Assembly (NCBI RefSeq): GCF_005080685.1
Contig: NZ_CP039371.1
Location: 6,431,887 to 6,495,886 of the forward strand
Reading direction: 5' to 3'
From: Pseudomonas putida
Lineage (GTDB): Bacteria; Pseudomonadota; Gammaproteobacteria; Pseudomonadales; Pseudomonadaceae
DNA length: 64,000 nt
Part shown: positions 45,962-60,917 of the stretch, piece after piece
Layout: the number at the start of each line of letters is the position of its first letter
How positions within the stretch are numbered: position 1 is the stretch's first letter
Notes under the pieces: model-generated
What the model saw: only the letters and a program-made list of their open reading frames with translations
Databases searched by the model: none
What the model was told of the DNA's origin: nothing
Program-made: the position numbers and the translations under genes

Positions 45962-47329
45962 TCAGCTCTTCTTCATCTTCTCCGGCCGCTTCCAGCCATC
46001 GATATTACGCTGGCGCGCACGCGCCACCGCCAATTGGCCCGCTTCCACGGTCTGGGTCACGGTCGAACCCGCTGCCGTGGTCGCGCCATCCTTGATATCC
46101 ACAGGCGCCACCAACGAGTTGTTGGAGCCAATGAACACATCCTCGCCCATCACTGTCTTGAACTTGTTGGCGCCATCGTAGTTGCAGGTGATGGTGCCGG
46201 CCCCGATGTTGGTGCGCGCACCGATCTCGGCATCGCCCAGGTAGGTCAAATGGCCAGCCTTGGCACCCTCGCCCAGGTGGGCATTCTTCAACTCGACGAA
46301 GTTACCCACATGGGCCTTGGCCTCCAGCACGCTGCCCGGGCGCAGGCGAGCGAACGGGCCGGCATCGCTGCCCTCGCCCATCACCGCGCCTTCCAGATGG
46401 CTGTTGGCCTTGACCACCACGCCCTTGCGCAGGGTGCTGTTCTTGATCACGCAGTTCGGGCCGATCTGCACGTCGTCCTCGATGACCACCTTGCCCTCGA
46501 GAATCACGTTGATGTCGATCAGCACATCGCGACCGACCGTGACCTCGCCACGCACATCGAATCGCGCCGGGTCACGCAGGGTCACGCCCTGGGCCATCAG
46601 GCGGCGGCCTTCACGCAACTGGTAGTGGCGCTCGAGCTCGGACAGCTGGCGACGGTCGTTGGCACCCTGCACTTCCATCGGGTCGTGCGGCTGCTCGGTG
46701 GCCACCACCAGGCCGTCGGCCACGGCCATGGCGATGACGTCGGTCAGGTAGTACTCACCCTGGGCGTTGTCGTTGGACAGGCGGCCCATCCAATCGGCCA
46801 GGCGCGCTGCTGGCAAGGCCAGGATGCCGGTATTGCCTTCCTTGATCGCCTTCTGCGCCTCGCTGGCGTCCTTGTGCTCGACGATCGCGGTCACCTGCCC
46901 TTGGGCATCACGCACGATGCGGCCATAGCCGGTCGGATCCTGCAGGGTGACGGTGAGCAGGCCCAGTTGCCGCTCGCTGACCTTGGCCAGCAGGCGCTTC
47001 AGGGTGTCCACCTCGATCAGCGGTACATCGCCGTAGAGTACCAGCACGGTGTCGGCAGTGACCGCAGGCAAGGCTTGGGCCACGGCGTGGCCGGTGCCCA
47101 GTTGCTTGTCCTGCATGACGAAATTCAGGTCGTCGGCTGCCAGGCGTTCACGTACCAGCTCGGCACCGTGGCCGATGACCACGTGAATGCCTTGGGGCTG
47201 AAGCTGGCGCGCGCTGTGGATAACGTGGCCGAGCATGGAATTGCCGGCTACCGGATGCAGTACCTTGGGCAACGCCGAACGCATGCGGGTGCCTTGGCCT
47301 GCGGCGAGAATAACGATATCAAGGGACAT
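45962..47329 (-). CDS. glmU: Bifunctional UDP-GlcNAc pyrophosphorylase / glucosamine-1-P acetyltransferase
   Basis: A 455-aa enzyme. The N-terminal uridyltransferase has [16 protein letters not shown]; the C-terminal half is a left-handed beta-helix of hexapeptide repeats (for example [39 protein letters not shown]). It acetylates glucosamine-1-phosphate and couples it to UTP, giving UDP-GlcNAc for peptidoglycan and LPS. It follows the atp operon after a terminator and works downstream of GlmS. Confidence 0.96.
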   Translation of the reverse strand: MSLDIVILAAGQGTRMRSALPKVLHPVAGNSMLGHVIHSARQLQPQGIHVVIGHGAELVRERLAADDLNFVMQDKQLGTGHAVAQALPAVTADTVLVLYGDVPLIEVDTLKRLLAKVSERQLGLLTVTLQDPTGYGRIVRDAQGQVTAIVEHKDASEAQKAIKEGNTGILALPAARLADWMGRLSNDNAQGEYYLTDVIAMAVADGLVVATEQPHDPMEVQGANDRRQLSELERHYQLREGRRLMAQGVTLRDPARFDVRGEVTVGRDVLIDINVILEGKVVIEDDVQIGPNCVIKNSTLRKGVVVKANSHLEGAVMGEGSDAGPFARLRPGSVLEAKAHVGNFVELKNAHLGEGAKAGHLTYLGDAEIGARTNIGAGTITCNYDGANKFKTVMGEDVFIGSNNSLVAPVDIKDGATTAAGSTVTQTVEAGQLAVARARQRNIDGWKRPEKMKKS

Positions 47330-47385
47330 TGACTGGCTACCAATCCTGGGCGGTCAGGGACGTGACCTGAGAAGAATTCAGAAAA

Positions 47386-47415
47386 AGAAAAAGGGTAGCC
47401 GAGGCTACCCTTTAA
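47386..47415 (-). terminator. Terminator of the atp operon
   Basis: AAAGGGTAGCC (47390-47400) and GGCTACCCTTT (47403-47413) form the stem; read on the minus strand it is followed by a TTTTTC-rich run. It lies 36 or so bases after the atpC stop. Confidence 0.9.
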
Positions 47416-47450
47416 CTCAATCGCAACGGAAGTAAGCGGCCTGGACCGGA

Positions 47451-47870
47451 TTACTTACCCTTGCGCAATTGCTGGACGGTACGCAGCTGAGCTGCAGCTT
47501 CGGCCAGACGTGCGGCAGCCGCACCATAGTCGAAGTCCGAGCTTTTCGCGTTCAGGGCGTTCTCAGCAGCCTTGAGGGCTGCCTGAGCCTGAGCTTCGTC
47601 CAGGTCGCTAGCGCGCTGCACGGTGTCGGCAAGAACCTTGACCACGTTCGGCTGCACTTCGAGGAAGCCACCAGAGATGTAGAACACCTCGCGATCGCCA
47701 CCCTGCTTGGTCAGCGTGATCGGACCTGGCTTCAGATTGGTGATCAGCGGCGCGTGGCCTGGAGCGATACCCAGATCGCCCAAGTTGCCGTGCGCAACCA
47801 CCATCTCAACCAGACCGGAGAAGATTTCTCCTTCCGCGCTGACGATATCGCAATGGACTGTCATAGCCAT
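47451..47870 (-). CDS. atpC: ATP synthase F1 subunit epsilon
   Basis: A 139-aa epsilon subunit: N-terminal beta barrel ([34 protein letters not shown]) and a C-terminal two-helix domain ([19 protein letters not shown]). It couples rotation to catalysis and inhibits ATP hydrolysis. Last gene of the atp operon; the gap to atpD holds a GCGCCCC/GGGGCGC hairpin (47892-47909). An ATG two codons downstream is an alternative start. Confidence 0.95.
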   Translation of the reverse strand: MAMTVHCDIVSAEGEIFSGLVEMVVAHGNLGDLGIAPGHAPLITNLKPGPITLTKQGGDREVFYISGGFLEVQPNVVKVLADTVQRASDLDEAQAQAALKAAENALNAKSSDFDYGAAAARLAEAAAQLRTVQQLRKGK

Positions 47871-47914
47871 CTGCTTGCCTCAACCTGATTAGCGCCCCTT
47901 GCGGGGCGCCGGGA

Positions 47915-49318
<1,404 letters not shown>

Positions 49319-50179
49319 TTAAACCGCGGCAGCGCCGCCGACGATTTCCGAGATCTCCTGGGTGATCGCAGCCTGACGCGCCTTGTTGTAGATCAATTGC
49401 AGCTCTTTGATCAAATCACCGGCGTTGTCTGTGGCGTTCTTCATGGCGATCATCCGGGCCGCTTGTTCAGCAGCGTTGTTCTCGACCACCGCCTGGTAGA
49501 CCTGCGACTCCACGTAACGCACCATCAAGCCGTCCAGCAGCTCTTTTGCGTCGGGTTCGTACAGATAGTCCCAGTGATGCTTGAGATCCTGATCCGGGGT
49601 TGCCACCAACGGTACCAATTGCTCGACCGTCGGTTGTTGGGTCATGGTGTTGATGAACTTGTTCGAAACCACCGAGAGGCGATCGATACGGCCGTCCAGG
49701 TAGGCGTCCAGCATCACTTTGACGGAGCCGATCAGATCGTTGATCGATGGCTCTTCGCCCAGTTGGCTGATCGCGGCTACGACGTTGCCGCCAAAGTTGC
49801 GGAAGAATGCCGCACCCTTGCTGCCGATCACGCACAGGTCGATTTCGACGCCCTGTTCGCGGGTTGCGTTCATGTCCTTGACCAGGGCCTTGAACAGGTT
49901 GGTGTTCAAGCCACCGCACAGACCACGGTCACTGCTCACCACGATATAACCGGCGCGCTTTACAGGGCGGTCGATCATGAACGGGTGGCGGTATTCCGGG
50001 TTGGCGTTGGCCAGATGACCGATCACCTGGCGGATACGCTCCGCGTAAGGACGGCTAGCAGCCATGCGCTGTTGTGCTCTGCGCATCTTGCTGACCGCCA
50101 CTTTTTCCATGGCGCTGGTAATTTTTTGCGTGCTTTTGATGCTCGCAATCTTACTGCGAATCTCTTTTGCGCCTGCCAT
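49319..50179 (-). CDS. atpG: ATP synthase F1 subunit gamma
   Basis: A 286-aa central stalk subunit: N-terminal helix [20 protein letters not shown] and [17 protein letters not shown], and a C-terminal [20 protein letters not shown] helix that pairs with the N-terminal one. Full length. The gap from atpA contains a perfect GC-rich hairpin (50201-50222). Confidence 0.96.
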   Translation of the reverse strand: MAGAKEIRSKIASIKSTQKITSAMEKVAVSKMRRAQQRMAASRPYAERIRQVIGHLANANPEYRHPFMIDRPVKRAGYIVVSSDRGLCGGLNTNLFKALVKDMNATREQGVEIDLCVIGSKGAAFFRNFGGNVVAAISQLGEEPSINDLIGSVKVMLDAYLDGRIDRLSVVSNKFINTMTQQPTVEQLVPLVATPDQDLKHHWDYLYEPDAKELLDGLMVRYVESQVYQAVVENNAAEQAARMIAMKNATDNAGDLIKELQLIYNKARQAAITQEISEIVGGAAAV

Positions 50180-50200
50180 GTATCACCTATCAGGTTAGCA

Positions 50201-50222
50201 AGCGGGGGCCTGGGCCCCCGCT
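50201..50222. repeat. Hairpin between atpA and atpG
   Basis: AGCGGGGGCC and GGCCCCCGCT form a perfect 10-bp stem around TG, immediately after the atpA stop and before the atpG ribosome site. No T tract, so probably an mRNA-stability element within the operon. Confidence 0.7.
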
Positions 50223-50227
50223 GCGGC

Positions 50228-51772
50228 TTACCAGGTCTGGGTGGCCTTGAACTTCTCGATACCGGCTTTCAGGCCTGCGTCGATTTCGTCGTTGAAGTCA
50301 CCCTTCACGTTGATCTTCGCCATCAGTTCAGCGTGATCACGGTTGAAGAAGGCGATCAGAGCTTGCTCGAAGCTGCCGACCTTGGAGACTTCTACGTCAG
50401 TCAGGAAACCACGCTCAGCGGCGTACAGCGACAGGGCCATGTCCGCGATGGACATCGGCGCGTACTGCTTCTGCTTCATCAGCTCGGTTACGCGCTGACC
50501 ATGTTCCAGCTGCTTGCGGGTCGCTTCGTCCAGATCGGAAGCGAACTGGGCGAATGCAGCCAGTTCACGGTACTGAGCCAGAGCGGTACGGATACCACCG
50601 GACAGCTTCTTGATGATCTTGGTCTGAGCGGCACCACCTACGCGGGATACCGAAACACCGGCGTTCACTGCAGGGCGGATGCCCGAGTTGAACATGGCCG
50701 ATTCCAGGAAGATCTGACCGTCGGTGATGGAAATCACGTTGGTCGGAACGAACGCGGAAACGTCGCCAGCCTGGGTTTCGATGATCGGCAGGGCGGTCAG
50801 GGAACCGGTCTTGCCAGTGACTGCGCCGTTGGTGAACTTCTCGACGTACTCTTCCGAAACGCGCGATGCACGCTCCAGCAGACGGGAGTGGAGATAGAAC
50901 ACGTCACCTGGGTACGCTTCACGTCCTGGTGGACGGCGCAGCAGCAGGGAGATCTGACGGTAGGCAACGGCCTGCTTGGACAGGTCATCGTAAACGATCA
51001 GGGCGTCTTCACCGCGGTCACGGAAGAACTCGCCCATGGTGCAGCCGGCGTAAGGCGCCAGGAACTGCAGCGCGGCGGATTCCGAAGCACTGGCAACGAC
51101 CACGATGGTGTTGGCCAGGGCGCCGTTTTCTTCCAGCTTGCGAACGATGTTGGCAACGGTGGAACGCTTCTGGCCGACAGCAACATAAACACAGAAAATA
51201 CCGGAGTCTTTCTGGTTGATGATGGCGTCGATGGCCATGGCGGTCTTGCCGATCTGACGGTCACCGATGATCAGCTCACGCTGGCCACGGCCGACAGGGA
51301 TCATGGCGTCGACGGATTTGTAGCCAGTCTGTACAGGCTGGTCTACCGACTTACGCCAGATCACGCCTGGGGCTACTTTCTCGACCGCGTCGGTCTGAGT
51401 GTTGCCCAGAGGACCTTTGCCGTCGATCGGGTTGCCCAGTGCGTCGACGACGCGACCCAGCAGTTCCTTACCAACCGGAACTTCCAGGATGCGGCCGGTG
51501 CACTTGGCGCTCATGCCTTCGGCGAGGGTGTCATAGGCACCCAGGATCACTGCACCTACGGAGTCTTGCTCCAGGTTCAGGGCCATGCCGTAGACGCCGC
51601 CAGGGAACTCGATCATTTCGCCGTACATGACGTCGGCCAGACCGTGGATGCGCACGATACCGTCGGATACCGAAACAACGGTACCTTCGTTACGGGCTTG
51701 GGAGCTCACATCGAGGTTGTCGATGCGGCCCTTGATAATTTCACTAATTTCGGAAGGATTGAGTTGCTGCAT
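50228..51772 (-). CDS. atpA: ATP synthase F1 subunit alpha
   Basis: A 514-aa non-catalytic nucleotide-binding subunit with Walker [16 protein letters not shown] at about 170 and [20 protein letters not shown] (Walker B area). The N-terminus [17 protein letters not shown] is family-typical. It supplies the arginine finger (in VSRVGGAAQ region) to beta. Confidence 0.97.
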   Translation of the reverse strand: MQQLNPSEISEIIKGRIDNLDVSSQARNEGTVVSVSDGIVRIHGLADVMYGEMIEFPGGVYGMALNLEQDSVGAVILGAYDTLAEGMSAKCTGRILEVPVGKELLGRVVDALGNPIDGKGPLGNTQTDAVEKVAPGVIWRKSVDQPVQTGYKSVDAMIPVGRGQRELIIGDRQIGKTAMAIDAIINQKDSGIFCVYVAVGQKRSTVANIVRKLEENGALANTIVVVASASESAALQFLAPYAGCTMGEFFRDRGEDALIVYDDLSKQAVAYRQISLLLRRPPGREAYPGDVFYLHSRLLERASRVSEEYVEKFTNGAVTGKTGSLTALPIIETQAGDVSAFVPTNVISITDGQIFLESAMFNSGIRPAVNAGVSVSRVGGAAQTKIIKKLSGGIRTALAQYRELAAFAQFASDLDEATRKQLEHGQRVTELMKQKQYAPMSIADMALSLYAAERGFLTDVEVSKVGSFEQALIAFFNRDHAELMAKINVKGDFNDEIDAGLKAGIEKFKATQTW

Positions 51773-51793
51773 TGCTCTGCTGCCCCTTCAAAC

Positions 51794-52330
51794 TCAAGAT
51801 TTCAATGCTTCGGCCAGTTTCGCGATCTTGCCGCGAACAGAGCCATCGATTACCAGGTCACCTGCGCGGATGACGACGCCGCCGATCAGGCTGGCATCCT
51901 CCGACGCGTGCAGGCGCACTTCCTGGCCTAACCGTGCACTGAGAACCTTGGCGAGTTTGTCTTGCTGTTCTTGGTCCAACGCGAAGGCACTGGTGACTTC
52001 CACGTCCACGGATTTCTCTTGCTCGGCCTTGTACAGGTCGAACAGGGCGGCAATCTCCGGCAGAAGCAGGAGACGGTCGTTTTCCGCGGCAACATGAATG
52101 AAATTCTGTGCCTGTGCATTGAACTTGTCACCGCACACGTCAATGAACGTGGCGGCCTTTTCTGCGCTCGTCAGTCGCGGGGCCTTGAGCAGGCGCTGCA
52201 TGGTGTCGTCTTGCGACACCGCAGCAGCCAGGCCGAGCATGGCTGACCAATTGGCCAGTTGCTGATGGGCCTGGGCATGCTCAAAGGCAGCCTTAGCGTA
52301 AGGTCGGGCCAACGTGGTCAGTTCTGCCAT
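51794..52330 (-). CDS. atpH: ATP synthase F1 subunit delta
   Basis: A 178-aa peripheral stalk subunit: N-terminal six-helix domain ([20 protein letters not shown]) and a C-terminal [19 protein letters not shown] motif that is the classical delta (OSCP) signature. It binds the top of F1 and the b subunits. Confidence 0.96.
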   Translation of the reverse strand: MAELTTLARPYAKAAFEHAQAHQQLANWSAMLGLAAAVSQDDTMQRLLKAPRLTSAEKAATFIDVCGDKFNAQAQNFIHVAAENDRLLLLPEIAALFDLYKAEQEKSVDVEVTSAFALDQEQQDKLAKVLSARLGQEVRLHASEDASLIGGVVIRAGDLVIDGSVRGKIAKLAEALKS

Positions 52331-52342
52331 GATCGCCCTCGC

Positions 52343-52813
52343 TTAAATTTCAGCGGCCAGTTTGTTAACCAGCTCCGCATGCGCGTTTTGATCGATTGTG
52401 GCGCCAAGGATCTTTTCAGCACCGTCAACGGCCAGAGCACCCACTTGAGCACGCAGGGCGTCTTTAGCGCTGTTCAGTTCCTGTTCGATCTCGGCCAGAG
52501 CCTGAGCCTTCACACGGTCAGCTTCGACGCGGGCCTGATCACGGGCTTCCTCGACAAGCTGAGCAGCGCGTTTCTTGCTTTGCTCAATGATTTCGGCTGC
52601 CTGTGCTTTAGCTTCACGCAGTTGCTGACCCACTTTCTCTTGGGCCAGCTCCAGGTCGCGAGCTGCGCGGTTGGCAGCGTCCAAGCCGTCGGCAATCTTC
52701 TTTTGACGCTCTTGCAGGGCAGTGATGACCGGAGGCCATACGTACTTCATGCAGAAGAGTACAAAAATCAGGAAAGCAACGGATTGGCCAATCAGGGTTG
52801 CATTAATGTTCAC
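52343..52813 (-). CDS. atpF: ATP synthase F0 subunit b
   Basis: A 156-aa protein with one N-terminal membrane segment ([20 protein letters not shown]) followed by a long charged helix ([20 protein letters not shown]) that dimerises as the outer stalk. Ordinary length for a proteobacterial b subunit. Confidence 0.96.
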   Translation of the reverse strand: MNINATLIGQSVAFLIFVLFCMKYVWPPVITALQERQKKIADGLDAANRAARDLELAQEKVGQQLREAKAQAAEIIEQSKKRAAQLVEEARDQARVEADRVKAQALAEIEQELNSAKDALRAQVGALAVDGAEKILGATIDQNAHAELVNKLAAEI

Positions 52814-52870
52814 GCCAACACCTCGCTCGGTCTTAATTCATCACAGCCATCAACTCGTGGTAACGAGTGA

Positions 52871-53143
<273 letters not shown>

Positions 53144-53222
53144 TTACGTCGTATTGGTTAGGTTTTTAGTTTGAAGCGGTAAAACAAATCGTTTGGTACA
53201 GCTGCCCTTGCGGACTTTATAA

Positions 53223-53252
53223 AGCCTTCCCCCCAAACGAGCGGGGAAGGCT
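53223..53252 (-). promoter_or_regulatory. Intercistronic hairpin between atpB and atpE
   Basis: AGCCTTCCCC (53223-53232) and GGGGAAGGCT (53243-53252) form a 10-bp stem. Read on the minus strand it is followed by TTATAAAG, only a weak T run. It sits just after atpB, in the longest gap of the operon, before the highly needed atpE. Confidence 0.6.
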
Positions 53253-53273
53253 ATTCAGACACGCCAGGCGGTC

Positions 53274-54567
<1,294 letters not shown>

Positions 54568-54716
54568 CACAACTGCTCCTTCGAAGTCGACCAACAAGTC
54601 AGCTATGACTTGGCATAATTTGTGCCGACAAAATGCGCGCAGAGTATAGGGGTGGATTAACCCCTATTCAACTCTTCGGTAGTGATTTCCGACTGCGCGC
54701 TACAACGGGAATTGTT

Positions 54717-55589
54717 TCAGCGGATGTGAGCAAGGACGCCTTGCAACTCGTCAAGCGAGTTATAACGGATAACCAATTGGCCTTTGCCCTTGTTCCCGTG
54801 GCGAATCTGCACGGCGGAACCCAGGCGCTCTGCGAGCCGCTGTTCAAGGCGTGCGATATCCGGATCAGGTTTGCTCGGTTCGACCGGATCAGGTTTGTCG
54901 CTGAGCCACTGGCGCACCAGTGCCTCGGTTTGGCGCACGGTGAGCCCACGTGCGACAACATGACGCGCCCCCTCTTCCTGGCGATCTTCCTCCAGGCCGA
55001 GCAAAGCACGGGCGTGCCCCATCTCCAGGTCGCCATGGGCGAGCATGGTCTTGATCGCCTCCGGCAGGGAAATCAGGCGCAGCAGGTTGGCCACGGTGAC
55101 CCGGGACTTGCCCACGGCATCGGCGACCTGTTGCTGGGTCAGCTCGAATTCCTGTTGCAGGCGCTGCAGGGCCAAGGCCTCTTCCAGCGGGTTGAGGTCC
55201 TCGCGCTGGATGTTCTCGATCAGCGCCATGGCGATGGCGGCTTCGTCAGGCACCTCGCGGACCATGGCCGGGACGGTGTCCAGGCCGGCCTGCTGGGTCG
55301 CGCGCCAGCGACGTTCACCGGCAATGATTTCGTAGCGGTTGTCACCGATGGGGCGAACCACGATCGGCTGCATCACGCCATGGGTGCGAATCGAGTGCGC
55401 CAGTTCTTCCAGCGCCTGCGGGTCCATGTCGCGGCGCGGCTGGTATTTGCCGCGCTGGATCAGCTCGACTGGCAGGTGTTGCAGTTCTTTCTGGTCGATC
55501 TTGACAGCCTGCTCTTCGAGCGCGCTGACGGAAGGACCACTGAGCAGTGCATCCAACCCACGTCCGAGTCCCCGTTTCTTAACGGCCAT
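54717..55589 (-). CDS. parB: Chromosome partitioning protein ParB
   Basis: A 290-aa ParB/Spo0J: N-terminal CTPase domain with QPRRDMDPQALEELAHSI and ERRWRA (within GERRWRATQ), then the helix-turn-helix (LTQQQVADAVGKSRVTVANL) that reads parS, and a C-terminal dimerisation domain. It spreads from parS and recruits SMC. It follows parA by nine bases. Confidence 0.96.
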   Translation of the reverse strand: MAVKKRGLGRGLDALLSGPSVSALEEQAVKIDQKELQHLPVELIQRGKYQPRRDMDPQALEELAHSIRTHGVMQPIVVRPIGDNRYEIIAGERRWRATQQAGLDTVPAMVREVPDEAAIAMALIENIQREDLNPLEEALALQRLQQEFELTQQQVADAVGKSRVTVANLLRLISLPEAIKTMLAHGDLEMGHARALLGLEEDRQEEGARHVVARGLTVRQTEALVRQWLSDKPDPVEPSKPDPDIARLEQRLAERLGSAVQIRHGNKGKGQLVIRYNSLDELQGVLAHIR

Positions 55590-55598
55590 GCGGATTCC

Positions 55599-56390
55599 TT
55601 AAGTTGTTAGTGCAGTGCGTGACTGACGGCGTTGCCGGCGGACCATTTCCCCAGCCAGGGCCAGGTAGGCCAGCGCGCCGCGCGATTGCTTGTCGTAGGC
55701 CAGGGCCGGCATGCCGAAACTCGGCGCCTCGGCCAGGCGGATGTTGCGCGGGATGACCGTGTCGTACAGCTGCTCGCCGAAATGTTCCTTGAGCTGGGCC
55801 GAAACATCGTTGTTCAAGCTCAAACGCGGATCGTACATGGTCCGCAGCAGGCCTTCGATTTTCAGCTCAGGGTTCAGACGGGCGGCAATCCGCTTGATGT
55901 TATCCACAAGGTCGCTGAGACCTTCCAGTGCGTAGTACTCGCACTGCATGGGGATGATCACGCCGTCGGAGGCGACCAGCGCGTTCAGCGTCAGCATCGA
56001 CAGCGACGGAGGGCAGTCGATCAGGATGAAGTCGTAGTTCTCGCGGATCGGCGCCAGTGCGTTGCGCAGGCGGCTCTCCTTGACCTGCATCTCCAGCAGC
56101 ACCACTTCCGCGGCGGTCAGGTCGCGGTTGGCCGGCAGCAGTTGGTAGCCGCCGTGCTCGGAGTAGTGCATGGCCTGGGTGAGATCGCATTCGCCGATCA
56201 GCAGGTCGTAGACCGAATGCTCGAGCTCGTGCTTGTCCACACCGCTGCCCATGGTCGCGTTGCCCTGCGGATCGAGGTCGATCAGCAGCACACGACGCTT
56301 GGTCGCAGCCAGCGATGCAGCGAGATTGATACAGGTGGTGGTCTTGCCCACACCACCTTTCTGGTTCGCGATTGCGAATACCTTAGCCAT
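55599..56390 (-). CDS. parA: Chromosome partitioning ATPase ParA (Soj)
   Basis: A 263-aa deviant Walker ATPase: KGGVGKTTTCINLAA at residues 11-25, LLIDLDPQGNAT and LIDCPPSLSMLTLNAL. It drives segregation of ParB-parS complexes over the nucleoid. In the gidAB-parAB order typical of origin-proximal DNA. Confidence 0.96.
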   Translation of the reverse strand: MAKVFAIANQKGGVGKTTTCINLAASLAATKRRVLLIDLDPQGNATMGSGVDKHELEHSVYDLLIGECDLTQAMHYSEHGGYQLLPANRDLTAAEVVLLEMQVKESRLRNALAPIRENYDFILIDCPPSLSMLTLNALVASDGVIIPMQCEYYALEGLSDLVDNIKRIAARLNPELKIEGLLRTMYDPRLSLNNDVSAQLKEHFGEQLYDTVIPRNIRLAEAPSFGMPALAYDKQSRGALAYLALAGEMVRRQRRQSRTALTT

Positions 56391-56408
56391 TGTTGCGTGT
56401 GTTCCCAG

Positions 56409-57055
56409 TCATGCCTTGCGGCGCAGTATCAGCAGATGGCGCTGGCCCTGGCAACCCGGAACGGTCAGGGCCTGCTCGCTTTCCACTGTGAAGTCTGCGG
56501 GCAATGCTACCAGTTCATCGGCAGGATGCAGCCCCTTCATTGCAAGCCATTGCGTCCCGGTGTCGCCCAGATGGCGGGTCCAGTTGGTGAAATTCTCCAT
56601 GCTGCTGAAGGCTCGGGAGATGATGCCGTCGAACGGTTGCGCAGGCTGGAAGGCTTCGACCCGGCTGTGGATAACCGTGAGGTTGTCCAGTTTGAGCTCC
56701 ATTTTCACCTGGGTCAGGAAGCGGGTTTTCTTGCCATTGGCGTCCAGCACCGTCACTTGCTTGTGCGGATGCAGGATCGCCAATGGGATGCCGGGCATGC
56801 CACCGCCGCTGCCGACATCCAGCCAGCGCTCACGCTCGCTGTGGATAAACGCCATGACACTGAGGCTGTCGAGCAGGTGGCGGGAAACCATCTCGTCCGG
56901 ATCACGCACCGCGGTCAGGTTGTAGGCTTTGTTCCATTTGATCAACAGGGCCAGGTAACCCAGCAGCTTCTCCTGCTGCTCGGCGCCAAGCTCGACTCCG
57001 AGCTGGCGCGCACCTGTGGACAACTCTTCGGCGTGTTGCGGGGTGACCAGGGAAC

Positions 57056-57059
<4 letters not shown>
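56409..57059 (-). CDS. rsmG: 16S rRNA (guanine527-N7)-methyltransferase
   Basis: A 216-aa SAM methyltransferase with the motif [18 protein letters not shown] at about 75 and [20 protein letters not shown] before it. It methylates G527 of 16S rRNA; loss gives low-level streptomycin resistance in other bacteria. Its start overlaps the mnmG stop by four bases. Confidence 0.96.
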
Positions 57060-58951
<1,892 letters not shown>

Positions 58952-59076
58952 GCACCTCGTGCCTGTTTTGCGAATAGAGAAGATAAGCGGACAAGTATAG
59001 GGACTTAACCCCCCTCAAAGGAACCTTCTGCGCAAAATTTGACCAGGCTGTGGATGAATGGCAGACAACAGAAATC

Positions 59077-59268
59077 AAAGAAGAGAAATTTAAAAAAGCT
59101 TTATTTTTATGTTTATTCTTATGCACAGGCCTATCTGTGGATAACGCTCTGGATCCCTTTAATAACATGGTGTACAGAGAAATTAAACCCTGTGGTCTAG
59201 TGACCCTGGGGGCTATGGATAACGCCGTTGAGCCTGTGGATTAAATGCCTGTTTACCCACAGGCAGGA
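59077..59268. other. oriC-like segment between mnmG and mnmE (degenerate copy of oriC)
   Basis: This gap carries an AT-rich block (59080-59120) and DnaA boxes: TTATGCACA (59119), TGTGGATAA (59136), and one-mismatch boxes at 59214, 59235 and 59253. From 59136 it aligns without gaps to oriC from 63661; over 130 positions I count about 82 identities, and boxes fall at the same offsets (36, 99 and 117 bases). The flanking 59269-59400 holds further near-boxes (TTATCAACG, TTTTCCACA) and no gene. Confidence 0.7.
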
Positions 59269-59410
59269 TTGTCCTCAGAAAAAAAGCCCTGTTATCAACG
59301 GGGCTGAAGGCGACTTTTCCACAGACCTCCCGGGTGACTTTTCCCTCCTGTGCATGAAAAATCTTGAAGCACTTTTCCTTTCCACCTCCCAGGTGAACAA
59401 CTCACAGGCA

Positions 59411-59439
59411 AAAAAAAGCCGCTCCCGAAGGAGCGGCTC
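59411..59439 (-). terminator. Terminator of mnmE
   Basis: GCCGCTCC and GGAGCGGC (59418-59425, 59430-59437) form the stem with a CGAA loop; on the minus strand it is followed by seven T residues, 23 bases after the mnmE stop. Confidence 0.9.
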
Positions 59440-59461
59440 TGTGGCAGCCAACGTCTGTGGA

Positions 59462-60832
59462 TTATTTTCCGATGCAGAAGCTGGAGAAGATGCGTCCCAG
59501 CAAGTCATCGGAGCTGAACGCACCGGTGATCTCTCCCAGCGCCTGCTGCGCCTGCCGTAGATCTTCGGCCAGCAGTTCACCCGCACCCGCCAGGGTAAGC
59601 TGCGCACGACCATGCTCCAGGTGCGAACTGGCCTGGCGCAGGGCATCCAGATGCCGCCGCCTGGCGCTGAAACCGCTCTCGGCGGTCTGTTCATAACCCA
59701 TGCAGGCCTTGAGGTGATCGCGCAGCAGTTGCAGGCCCTGGTCGTCGCCCTTGGCACTCAAGGTGATGGTGACATGGCCGTCATCGCACTGTTCGAGCCC
59801 TACCTGCTCGCCACTGAGGTCGGCCTTGTTGCGAATCAGCGTAACCTTGGCCGCCTCTGGCCGTTGGTCGAGAAACTCTGGCCACAGGGCAAAAGGGTCG
59901 TCGGCCTCGGGCGCCGTCGAGTCCACCACCAGCAGCACACGATCCGCTTCGCCAATGGCCTTGAGCGCGCGTTCCACGCCAATTTTTTCCACATGGTCGT
60001 CGGTATCGCGCAGACCGGCGGTGTCGACCACATGCAGCGGCATGCCGTCGATGTGGATATGTTCGCGCAGAATGTCCCGGGTGGTGCCGGCGATATCGGT
60101 GACGATCGCCGCCTCGCGGCCAGCCAGCTGGTTCAAGAGGCTCGATTTGCCGGCATTGGGACGGCCGGCGATGACCACGGTCATGCCGTCACGCAGCAAG
60201 GCGCCCTGGCCTGCCTCACGCTGGACTGTGGACAACTCCGCGCGCACGGCATCGAGCATCGACAGCACGTGACCATCGGCGAGGAAGTCGATTTCCTCCT
60301 CGGGGAAGTCGATCGCCGCTTCAACGTAGATGCGCAGCGCGATCAATGCCTCGGTCAGGCTGTGCACACGCTTGGAGAACTCGCCCTGCAGCGAACGCAA
60401 GGCGTTGCGGGCTGCCTGGCTGGAGCTGGCCTCGATCAGGTCGGCGATGGCTTCGGCCTGGGCCAGATCGAGCTTGTCGTTGAGAAACGCACGCTCGCTG
60501 AATTCGCCCGGACGCGCCAGGCGGCAGCCCACTTGTACACAGCGTTGCAGCAGCATGTCCAGGACCACCGGGCCGCCATGACCCTGCAGTTCGAGCACGT
60601 CTTCGCCGGTGAATGAGTTGGGCCCCGGGAAGAACAGCGCGATGCCTTCGTCCAGCACCAACCCCTGCTCGTCGCGAAACGGCCCATAGTGGGCATGGCG
60701 TGGCGTCAGCGTACGGCCAGTGATCAACTGCCCGGCCTGGCTCGCCAGCGGTCCGGACAGCCTGACGATGCCGACCCCGCCGCGGCCCTGGGCGGTGGCG
60801 ATGGCAGCAATGGTTTCACGCACAGTGTTCAT
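59462..60832 (-). CDS. mnmE: tRNA modification GTPase MnmE
   Basis: A 456-aa protein: N-terminal folate-binding domain ([20 protein letters not shown]), a helical domain with an inserted G domain ([35 protein letters not shown]) and the C-terminal CIGK with the catalytic Cys. It works with MnmG on tRNA wobble uridine. Followed by a strong terminator. Confidence 0.97.
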   Translation of the reverse strand: MNTVRETIAAIATAQGRGGVGIVRLSGPLASQAGQLITGRTLTPRHAHYGPFRDEQGLVLDEGIALFFPGPNSFTGEDVLELQGHGGPVVLDMLLQRCVQVGCRLARPGEFSERAFLNDKLDLAQAEAIADLIEASSSQAARNALRSLQGEFSKRVHSLTEALIALRIYVEAAIDFPEEEIDFLADGHVLSMLDAVRAELSTVQREAGQGALLRDGMTVVIAGRPNAGKSSLLNQLAGREAAIVTDIAGTTRDILREHIHIDGMPLHVVDTAGLRDTDDHVEKIGVERALKAIGEADRVLLVVDSTAPEADDPFALWPEFLDQRPEAAKVTLIRNKADLSGEQVGLEQCDDGHVTITLSAKGDDQGLQLLRDHLKACMGYEQTAESGFSARRRHLDALRQASSHLEHGRAQLTLAGAGELLAEDLRQAQQALGEITGAFSSDDLLGRIFSSFCIGK

Positions 60833-60867
60833 GCTCGAGAGCCTCTACGACAAAACGACAGATAGCA

Positions 60868-60897
60868 AAAACGCCCCCGAAGGGGCGTTTTTATTCA
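60868..60897 (-). terminator. Terminator of the rpmH-rnpA-yidD-yidC operon
   Basis: AAAACGCCCC and GGGGCGTTTT around CGAA; T run on the minus-strand exit side. It lies 21 bases after the yidC stop, upstream of mnmE. Confidence 0.9.
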
Positions 60898-60917
60898 CAG
60901 GCTAGCGCAGTAGCCCG

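Noticed and set aside
49397..51931. 844-codon open frame on the plus strand across atpG and atpA
   Set aside because: It is antisense to two unmistakable, highly conserved genes; such long frames arise from GC-rich codon bias. The same holds for 1449-2867, 13740-15497, 15515-16975, 30386-31885, 45953-47332, 47972-49306, 55632-57104, 57065-58519 and 61263-62678.
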